Below are positions 1 to 5,459 of a stretch of 5,459 nucleotides of DNA, piece by piece. The stretch comes from an uncultured Collinsella sp. (GTDB lineage Bacteria; Actinomycetota; Coriobacteriia; Coriobacteriales; Coriobacteriaceae). The stretch spans positions 1 through 5,459 of the forward strand of contig URZN01000108.1 in assembly GCA_900552345.1 (NCBI GenBank), given 5' to 3'. The notes beneath the pieces were generated by a model that did no database searches, was not told the origin of the DNA, and was given only the letters and a program-made list of their open reading frames with translations. The translations under genes were made by a program, and so were the position numbers. Every line of letters begins with the position of its first letter. The first letter of the stretch is position 1.

Positions 1-282
1 GCCCAGAACCTCTACCTCGACAGCAGTGTCGAGGCGAGCGGCCAGTGCACGGGCGAGCGTGCGAATGGCCTTGATAGTACGGCCACGACGGCCGATGACC
101 TTAGCGACGTCATCCTCGGCAACCGAAACCTCAATCGTAGAGGCGTCGTCACCATCGATGACCTCGAGGCTCACGGAATCCGGGTCGTCGACGATCTGAA
201 CAACGAGATATTCGACGAGATCGGCGATGCGATCTGAGAGCATTGCCTCACCCTCGAGCTGTGCAGCGTCAACCTCAGGCAC
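1..282 (-). CDS. khpA: KH-domain RNA-binding protein, KhpA family (3' end outside window)
   Basis: This is the first 94 codons of a small single-KH-domain RNA-binding protein; the frame is still open at base 1. In related bacteria KhpA binds RNA, often together with a second KH protein (KhpB/Jag), and affects cell size or small-RNA function. The visible protein has the KH signature: a helix and strand (about residues 18-54, DRIADLVEYLVVQIVDDPDS) leading into VAKVIGRRGRTIKAIRTL, where GRRG (64-67) is the RNA-contacting GxxG loop. I choose the GTG at 282-280 because GAGGAG lies six bases before it. That ribosome binding site is made from the last two Glu codons of rpsP, so the two genes are probably translationally coupled. 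The alternative ATG at 243-241 (residue 14) would also keep the whole KH domain. In this family the next gene is usually rimM, but it is not visible here. Confidence 0.9.
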   Translation of the reverse strand, partial: MPEVDAAQLEGEAMLSDRIADLVEYLVVQIVDDPDSVSLEVIDGDDASTIEVSVAEDDVAKVIGRRGRTIKAIRTLARALAARLDTAVEVEVLG

Positions 283-285
283 GAT

Positions 286-627
286 TTACTCCTCGGCGCC
301 CTCAGCGGCCTCAGCGGCAGCCTTAGCGGCCTCGGCCTCTTTGGCGAGCTGCTTCTTGGACTTCTTGACGACGGTCTCGGTCTTCTCACCCTCGTTGGCG
401 GCCTTGACCAGAGCGGCGACGGCGTCGGTGAGCTGAGCGCCCTTGGACTGCCAGTCAGCAATCTTCTCGAGGTCGAGGTTGATGGTCTTGGGGGCGGTCA
501 TCGGGTTGTAGCGGCCAACCTCCTCGATGATACGACCGTCACGCGGGGCGCGGGAATCGGCGACGACGACACGGTAGTACGGACGCTTCTTAGCGCCGTG
601 ACGAGCAAGGCGAATCTTGACTGCCAA
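286..627 (-). CDS. rpsP: 30S ribosomal protein S16
   Basis: Ribosomal protein S16 binds 16S rRNA early in 30S assembly. The N-terminus [20 protein letters not shown], followed by the [10 protein letters not shown] loop and [10 protein letters not shown] (about residues 2-42), is the S16 signature. The product is 113 residues, longer than the usual 80-90. The extra length is a C-terminal tail (about residues 81-113) rich in Lys, Ala and Glu, of the kind seen on actinobacterial S16 and probably flexible or helical. The start is a TTG at 627-625, chosen because GGAGGAG (640-634) sits six bases upstream and because the canonical S16 sequence begins right there; a longer reading from a TTG at 663 would add 12 unrelated residues. 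The stop codon lies 3 bases before the khpA GTG start. It is the first gene of its operon here, with dinB divergent upstream. No ffh, often found just upstream of rpsP, lies between them. Confidence 0.97.
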   Translation of the reverse strand: MAVKIRLARHGAKKRPYYRVVVADSRAPRDGRIIEEVGRYNPMTAPKTINLDLEKIADWQSKGAQLTDAVAALVKAANEGEKTETVVKKSKKQLAKEAEAAKAAAEAAEGAEE

Positions 628-633
628 AGGAAA

Positions 634-640
634 CTCCTCC
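634..640 (-). promoter_or_regulatory. Ribosome binding site that fixes the TTG start of rpsP
   Basis: The minus-strand sequence GGAGGAG lies six bases before the TTG at 627-625. Neither the longer TTG-initiated reading nor any ATG or GTG nearby has a comparable site, so this decides the start. Confidence 0.85.
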
Positions 641-646
641 AACCAA

Positions 647-661
647 GCAGCTTTAGGCTGC
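647..661 (-). other. Short hairpin in the rpsP 5' leader
   Basis: The minus strand reads GCAGC CTAAA GCTGC, a perfect 5-bp stem with a 5-base loop that ends six bases before the rpsP ribosome binding site. Just upstream, CAACT (680-676) can pair with AGTTG (665-661), which shares one base with the first stem, so the two could stack. No run of T follows, so this is not a terminator. A role in mRNA stability or translation is only an inference. Confidence 0.35.
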
Positions 662-683
662 AACTACAAACAAACAGTTGAAC

Positions 684-712
684 ATAATACGCCATCGACG
701 CGGGCAGGTGAA
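684..712 (-). promoter_or_regulatory. Candidate sigma-70-type promoter for rpsP-khpA
   Basis: On the minus strand, TTCACC (712-707, 4 of 6 matches to TTGACA) is followed after 17 bases by TATTAT (689-684, 5 of 6 matches to TATAAT). Transcription would begin near 677 and give a leader of about 50 bases. Spacing and position are good, but this is a pattern match only. Confidence 0.45.
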
Positions 713-756
713 GTCCGTGAGACCAACTTCTTCGGTGTAGTCGAGGGCAAATCCAT

Positions 757-784
757 ATCTTAGACAAGAATTCGCGATTTGCAA
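757..784 (-). promoter_or_regulatory. Second, more distal candidate promoter for rpsP
   Basis: On the minus strand, TTGCAA (784-779) is followed after 16 bases by TAAGAT (762-757). Transcription would start near 750 and give a leader of about 120 bases. Either this or the nearer candidate, or both, could drive the operon. Confidence 0.3.
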
Positions 785-816
785 GCGCATCCACGCACCC
801 CACATGAGCTGCGCGG

Positions 817-822
817 TATACT
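817..822 (+). promoter_or_regulatory. Candidate -10 element for dinB, placed for a leaderless mRNA
   Basis: TATACT matches TATAAT at 5 of 6 positions and ends six bases before the dinB ATG at 829. The expected start of transcription falls on or next to the A of that ATG. No clear TTGACA-like -35 box is present at 16-18 bases upstream and there is no extended -10 TG. No GAACnnnnGTTC-type LexA box was found by eye near it. Confidence 0.5.
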
Positions 823-828
823 CATAAC

Positions 829-2082
829 ATGGAAAGACGCGAACATACATACGGTTATGAGGATGCTGCGGGCGTCACGCCGCCGCCCTGGACGGGTCCG
901 GCGGTGGGCCTGATGGACCTCGATGCGTTTTTTGCGAGCGTGGAGATGCTCGACCACCCCGAGTGGCGCGGCAAGCCGCTCATCGTGGGTGGCGATGCCG
1001 ATTCTCGCGGCGTCGTGTCCACCTGTTCCTACGAGGCGCGTCGCTTTGGCGTGCACTCCGCCATGCCCTCGGCCGAGGCACGGCGTCTGTGTCCTCAGGC
1101 CATTTGGACACACGGGCACTTCGACCGCTACCGCGAGGTCAGTGCACAGGTCATGGCTATCCTTGCCGATGAGACCCCACGCGTAGAGCGCGTGTCGATT
1201 GATGAGGCCTTTATCGACATCACGCCGGGTCGCTTTGCACCCGAGGACCCGCTGCTGGTTGCGCGGCGCATCAGTGATCGCGTGGCGGCACTGGGGGTGA
1301 CCTGCTCCATTGGCGTCGGCTGTAACAAAACGGTGGCAAAGATCGCAAGTGAGCAAGACAAGCCATTTGGCCTAACCATCGTGCGTCCCGGGACAGAGCA
1401 GCGTTTTTTGGCCGTACTTCCGGTGTCCGCTATGAGCGGCATCGGGCGGTCGGCCGAGGAGCGACTGCGCCGCATGCGCATCTATACGCTCGGCGAGCTT
1501 TCGCGCGCGCCGGAGTCCACCCTGGCTGCAATCTTTGGCGTGAACGGCGAGCGCATGCGGCAGCGCGCGTTGGGGCTTGAGGTTTCCGAGGTTACGAGCT
1601 TGGACGAAGAGCGTGAAGTCAAGTCGGTAAGCAATGAGCGCACCTTTGCGAGGGATCTGACCGAGCGAGGAGACATCGAGGCGGCGATTGCCCTGCTGGG
1701 CGAGTCCGTCGGACGACGCCTACGTCGCCAGGGACTGACGGGTGCCACGGTAACGCTTAAGCTCAAGTATTCGTACGGCAGCGGACGCACGGCACAGCGC
1801 CGACTTCCCCACCCCACCGACGACGAGAATATCTTTGTGGCCGTGGCGCTCGAGCTGCTCGACAATATATGGCAGGAAGGTATGCACGTGCGCTTGGCGG
1901 GTATCGGCATGAGCGACTTCAACCATCAGGGCGGCATTCAAACCGACCTGTTCTGTGAAGTCGATGATCGCGGCGCCCAATCCAGCGACCGCCGCGATCT
2001 CTCCGTAGCGATTGATGCCGTCCGAGATAAATTCGGCGACACCGCCCTATCCTTCGGCCGCCAATCCCGCTTCAACGATTAG
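829..2082 (+). CDS. dinB: DNA polymerase IV, Y-family translesion polymerase
   Basis: This is an error-prone Y-family polymerase that extends primers past damaged template bases. The 417-residue protein has the full domain set. The palm and fingers carry MDLDAFFASVE (29-39), where D30 is the first metal-binding Asp and F35 the likely steric gate against ribonucleotides. SIDEAF (123-128) gives the catalytic pair D125/E126, and SIGVGCNKTVAKIASEQDKP (160-179) follows. A helix-hairpin-helix thumb (about 197-230, MSGIGRSAEERL) comes next, then the little finger beginning near EVKSVSNERTF. QTDLF (371-375; bases 1939-1953) fits the QxxLF beta-clamp-binding motif. About 25 residues precede the catalytic core, more than in E. 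coli DinB. The ATG at 829 has no Shine-Dalgarno sequence but follows a -10-like box by six bases, which suggests leaderless translation; GTG at 904 (V26) is the main alternative start. The gene is divergent from rpsP and convergent with rsfS, so it is probably monocistronic. Confidence 0.96.
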   Translation: MERREHTYGYEDAAGVTPPPWTGPAVGLMDLDAFFASVEMLDHPEWRGKPLIVGGDADSRGVVSTCSYEARRFGVHSAMPSAEARRLCPQAIWTHGHFDRYREVSAQVMAILADETPRVERVSIDEAFIDITPGRFAPEDPLLVARRISDRVAALGVTCSIGVGCNKTVAKIASEQDKPFGLTIVRPGTEQRFLAVLPVSAMSGIGRSAEERLRRMRIYTLGELSRAPESTLAAIFGVNGERMRQRALGLEVSEVTSLDEEREVKSVSNERTFARDLTERGDIEAAIALLGESVGRRLRRQGLTGATVTLKLKYSYGSGRTAQRRLPHPTDDENIFVAVALELLDNIWQEGMHVRLAGIGMSDFNHQGGIQTDLFCEVDDRGAQSSDRRDLSVAIDAVRDKFGDTALSFGRQSRFND

Positions 2083-2092
2083 TCCCAAAGGC

Positions 2093-2134
2093 AAAAAGAA
2101 AGCCGGGCAGCTGCGGATGGCGCAACTGACCGGC
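2093..2134 (-). terminator. Intrinsic terminator of the obgE-nadD-yqeK-rsfS operon
   Basis: Read on the minus strand, bases 2134-2102 form a hairpin. GCCGG pairs with CCGGC, then after one T/C mismatch CAGTTGCG pairs with CGCAGCTG around the loop CCATC. That gives 13 pairs including one U-G wobble. The run TTTCTTTTT (2101-2093) follows directly. It begins 43 bases beyond the rsfS stop codon. On the plus strand the wobble becomes a C-A mismatch and no T run follows, so it should act mainly on the minus strand. Confidence 0.85.
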
Positions 2135-2147
2135 GAACGGTAGAGGG

Positions 2148-2177
2148 TAGCTAAAAAGCCCCGTCCCAAATGAGCTA
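2148..2177. repeat. Inverted repeat GTAGCT...AGCTAC beside the rsfS stop codon
   Basis: GTAGCT (2148-2153) and AGCTAC (2172-2177) are a perfect 6-bp inverted repeat around an 18-base centre that reads AAAAAGCCCCGTCCCAAATG on the plus strand. On the minus strand this gives GGGGCTTTTT soon after the rsfS stop, preceded by a weak possible stem (AGCTC with GGGCT). It could be a weak accessory terminator or an intergenic motif. Only one copy is present in this window. Confidence 0.3.
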
Positions 2178-2633
2178 CTAGAGGAGGTCGAGGGGAAGCT
2201 GGGGAGCGTCACCCCAGAGCTTCTCGAGGCGGTAGAACTCGCGGGCCTCGGGGGTAAAGACATGGACGACGACCGAACCGTAGTCCATGAGAATCCAGGT
2301 CTTCTGCTCGCGGCCCTCGATGGAAAACGGGTGCTCGCCGCAAGCCTCGGCGACCTTCTCCTCAATCTCGTCGACGATCGAATCAACCTGGCGGTTGTTG
2401 GTACCGGTAGCAAGGACAAAGTAGTCGCACACATCGGAAAGCTCAGTCAGGTCGAGCACCTGAACGTCCTCGCCCTTCTTGTCGTAGGCAGCCTGCGCAG
2501 CGGCGCGGGCGACATCCTCGGCGGCGACACCGCTCGCGGACAGCGAGGCGGCAGTGCGGTCGGACGTGGCAACGAAGCTCTTGTGCTCCACACCTTCAAG
2601 AATCTGCTCGTCGGTCATGGTCTCGTCGGCCAT
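2178..2633 (-). CDS. rsfS: Ribosome silencing factor RsfS (DUF143 / Iojap family)
   Basis: RsfS binds protein L14 of the 50S subunit and blocks joining to the 30S, lowering translation in starvation or stationary phase. The family domain covers about residues 39-145. It contains AYDKKGEDVQVLDL (49-62), DYFVLATGTNNRQVDSIVDE (70-89), EGR (106-108) and WILMDYGSVVVHVFTPEAREFYRLEKLW (113-140, here given as its two halves' span), all typical of Iojap proteins. The protein is 151 residues, against about 105-130 usually, because of an N-terminal extension of about 38 residues. The ATG at 2633 is chosen for its GAGG (2643-2640) six bases upstream. A GTG at residue 15 is the only other plausible start near the extension and would still leave a 24-residue leader. 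It is the last gene of the operon, 28 bases after yqeK and upstream of the terminator. Confidence 0.95.
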   Translation of the reverse strand: MADETMTDEQILEGVEHKSFVATSDRTAASLSASGVAAEDVARAAAQAAYDKKGEDVQVLDLTELSDVCDYFVLATGTNNRQVDSIVDEIEEKVAEACGEHPFSIEGREQKTWILMDYGSVVVHVFTPEAREFYRLEKLWGDAPQLPLDLL

Positions 2634-2661
2634 GGAATACCTCTTTCTAGACGCACCCGAG

Positions 2662-3270
2662 CTAGCGCAGCTGGGCGTAATGGTTGTAAATCGTAATAGC
2701 CGTGGGATAAAGATAGCGCCCGGACTGGATCACGTAGACCAGACCCTGCGCAAAACAGGAGAAGAACAACTCGTCAAGCGTCGACTCCCCCACCATCTTG
2801 CGCAGCGCGTGAGCATAATCGCCGTGGCGGTTGGGTTCGATGGCATCGGCCACAAAGACCACCATATCGAGCGGCGTCATGTCGCAGGCGCCCACGGTGT
2901 GACGGTCGACAGCCTGGAAAACGGCCGGCGATAGCTCGGGAAATAGCTGCGGAAGCTCATAGGCGGCAACCGGGCCATGCAGCAGCGGTGTCGCGGCCGA
3001 AGGAGAGCCGGCAACCTTGATGCCGTAGTGCAACGCACGGGCCACGAGCTCGTCATCGGAGAGTACCTTATCCCAGTCGTGAATCAGACCGGCGGCGGCG
3101 GCATCAAAGCGGTCGACGCCATACACCTCGGCCAGATGGAGCGCGGTCTCGGCAACACCCAGCGAATGCATGTAGCGCTTGCGCTTATCCTTCATACGCA
3201 CGTCGAGCAGCTCTTGAATGCGCTTGAGCAGCGCGCGCTCATCGCCCTCAAACTGATCCTCTACCGACAA
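2662..3270 (-). CDS. yqeK: YqeK-family HD-domain hydrolase (predicted symmetrical Ap4A hydrolase)
   Basis: This is an HD-superfamily metal-dependent phosphohydrolase. Members of the YqeK family split the dinucleotide Ap4A symmetrically into two ADP, and the gene commonly sits between nadD and rsfS, as here. The 202-residue protein shows the metal ligands in order: H35 (in RYMHSLGVAE), H64-D65 (LIHDWDK), H98 (LLHGPVAAYE), H124 (DRHTVG) and D142 (FVADAIEPNR). The family's HDxxK pattern is kept, although D67 occupies a place that is usually Ala or another small residue. The start is a TTG at 3270-3268, with GGGGGT (3281-3276) six bases upstream; the same frame is closed by the nadD TGA 12 bases upstream, so no longer reading is possible. 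Translation is probably coupled to nadD. Enzyme activity is inferred from the family and not shown by the sequence alone. Confidence 0.92.
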   Translation of the reverse strand: MSVEDQFEGDERALLKRIQELLDVRMKDKRKRYMHSLGVAETALHLAEVYGVDRFDAAAAGLIHDWDKVLSDDELVARALHYGIKVAGSPSAATPLLHGPVAAYELPQLFPELSPAVFQAVDRHTVGACDMTPLDMVVFVADAIEPNRHGDYAHALRKMVGESTLDELFFSCFAQGLVYVIQSGRYLYPTAITIYNHYAQLR

Positions 3271-3282
3271 CGTAGACCCCCA

Positions 3283-3960
3283 TCACTCAAAATCTTCTTG
3301 ACCCAGATCGGTATACAGCCCGCGTTTGCGAATATAACCGAGCACGGACTCGCTCGTAAGATAGCGCACGCTCATGCCACGGGCAACTCGCTTACGAATG
3401 TTGGTCGAGCTAATCGCCAGCGCCGGAATCTGGATATACCGCACGTCGAATGGCAGCCCCGATTCCTTAATCCGTGCCCGGGCCGTATCGATGTCAAAGC
3501 CGGGACGCGTCGCAGCAATAAAAGTTGCCAGTTCGGCAATCTCACCAGCATTGTGCCAGGTAACAATATCGATAATCGCATCGGCACCCGTAATAAAGTA
3601 GAGCTTTACCTGAGGCGGATAAAAGTCGCGAAGGGCATGAAGCGTATCGGCCGTATAGGTCACACCAGGACGGTCGATCTCGAAACGGCTCGCCAAAAAA
3701 GCCGGATTCGCAGCGGTGGCGAGGACCGTCATAGCATAACGGTCCTCGGCAGGCGTCACCGGTTTGTCGAGCTTAAAGGCGGGAGAGCCGGCCGGCATAA
3801 AGAGCACGGCATCCAAGTCGAGCGACTCGCGCGCCTGCTCGGCGGTAACCAAGTGACCGTAATGAATCGGGTCGAAGGTGCCACCCATAATGCCAAGCCG
3901 AAACTCCTGCCCGTCTTCTAGAGGAAGCTCGGGCAGACCGATTCCACCGCGCAGCGACAT
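3283..3960 (-). CDS. nadD: Nicotinate-nucleotide adenylyltransferase
   Basis: NadD joins nicotinate mononucleotide and ATP to form deamido-NAD, an essential step shared by NAD synthesis from aspartate and from nicotinate. The nucleotidyltransferase fold is shown by GIMGGTFDPIHYGHL (23-37), with the (T/H)xGH-type ATP-binding histidines H33 and H36, and by ISSTNIR (183-189), the C-terminal ATP-binding motif. TYTADTL and FITGADA are further family sequences. Length is 225 residues, with about 20 residues before the usual N-terminus; no other ATG, GTG or TTG lies between the ATG at 3960 and the core, so the extension appears real. The substrate-loop motif often written PPHK reads SPAFK (59-63) here. 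The start lies 3 bases after the obgE stop codon. GGAGGG (3976-3971), inside the obgE coding end, is 10 bases upstream, so translational coupling is likely. Confidence 0.96.
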   Translation of the reverse strand: MSLRGGIGLPELPLEDGQEFRLGIMGGTFDPIHYGHLVTAEQARESLDLDAVLFMPAGSPAFKLDKPVTPAEDRYAMTVLATAANPAFLASRFEIDRPGVTYTADTLHALRDFYPPQVKLYFITGADAIIDIVTWHNAGEIAELATFIAATRPGFDIDTARARIKESGLPFDVRYIQIPALAISSTNIRKRVARGMSVRYLTSESVLGYIRKRGLYTDLGQEDFE

Positions 3961-3963
3961 GGC

Positions 3964-5444
<1,481 letters not shown>

Positions 5445-5446
5445 AC

Positions 5447-5459
5447 AAAAAAGAGGGAG
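5447..5459 (-). terminator. Possible 3' end of an intrinsic terminator upstream of obgE
   Basis: The minus strand at the window edge reads CTCCCTC followed by six T. That resembles the descending arm and T run of a terminator for the gene before obgE. The matching GAGGGAG arm, if there is one, lies outside the window, so this cannot be confirmed here. Confidence 0.25.

Noticed and set aside
653..850. 65-codon minus-strand open frame in the dinB-rpsP intergenic region
   Set aside because: It overlaps the dinB start and both candidate rpsP promoters, and has no protein motif.
840..860. Possible LexA (SOS) box near the dinB start (CGAAC...GGTT)
   Set aside because: The half-sites are too far apart and do not fit the GAACnnnnGTTC pattern; no better match was seen in 628-860.
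760..1356. 198-codon open frame on the minus strand over the dinB start
   Set aside because: It is a shadow of the dinB catalytic region, which is strongly supported, and has no family motif of its own.
2262..2696. 144-codon plus-strand open frame over rsfS
   Set aside because: It is antisense to rsfS and runs through the yqeK-rsfS junction, with no motif; treated as a shadow.
2977..3921. 314-codon open frame on the plus strand over yqeK and nadD
   Set aside because: It is antisense to two genes with clear catalytic motifs and spans their junction; it has no recognisable domain.

Overview
The window looks like chromosomal core sequence from a GC-rich Gram-positive bacterium. Gene order, protein features and frequent GTG/TTG start codons point to an actinobacterium, most likely class Coriobacteriia (Collinsella-like). 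That assignment rests on recognition from memory, not on a search. Seven protein genes can be supported. There are no RNA genes, CRISPR arrays, insertion sequences or phage genes, and no gene-free stretch longer than about 200 bases.

Layout. At the left edge, on the minus strand, lie rpsP (ribosomal protein S16, 286-627) and the 5' part of a KH-domain RNA-binding protein gene (khpA, 1-282), which runs off the window. This is the start of the usual S16-KH translation/RNA operon. A 201-bp intergenic region (628-828) carries divergent promoters. On the right of it, dinB (829-2082, plus strand) encodes a Y-family DNA polymerase IV with a beta-clamp motif. A likely -10 box lies six bases before its ATG and there is no Shine-Dalgarno sequence, so the mRNA may be leaderless. 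A 95-bp convergent spacer (2083-2177) holds a strong intrinsic terminator that works on the minus strand. The rest is a minus-strand operon transcribed from right to left: obgE (3964-5430), nadD (3283-3960), yqeK (2662-3270) and rsfS (2178-2633).

How the genes fit together. The right-hand operon joins ribosome assembly and quiescence (the Obg GTPase and the RsfS silencing factor) with nucleotide metabolism (the NAD adenylyltransferase NadD and the YqeK-type Ap4A hydrolase). Gaps are 3, 12 and 28 bases, so co-transcription is very likely, and the terminator at 2093-2134 closes the unit. The left-hand operon is also translational (S16, KH protein). dinB is a stand-alone translesion polymerase gene between the two.

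I see no convincing undescribed multi-gene system. The points most worth a second look are the apparent leaderless dinB, the cluster of TTG/GTG starts set by strong ribosome binding sites, the N-terminal extension of RsfS, the one-directional terminator between convergent genes, and small hairpins in the rpsP leader.
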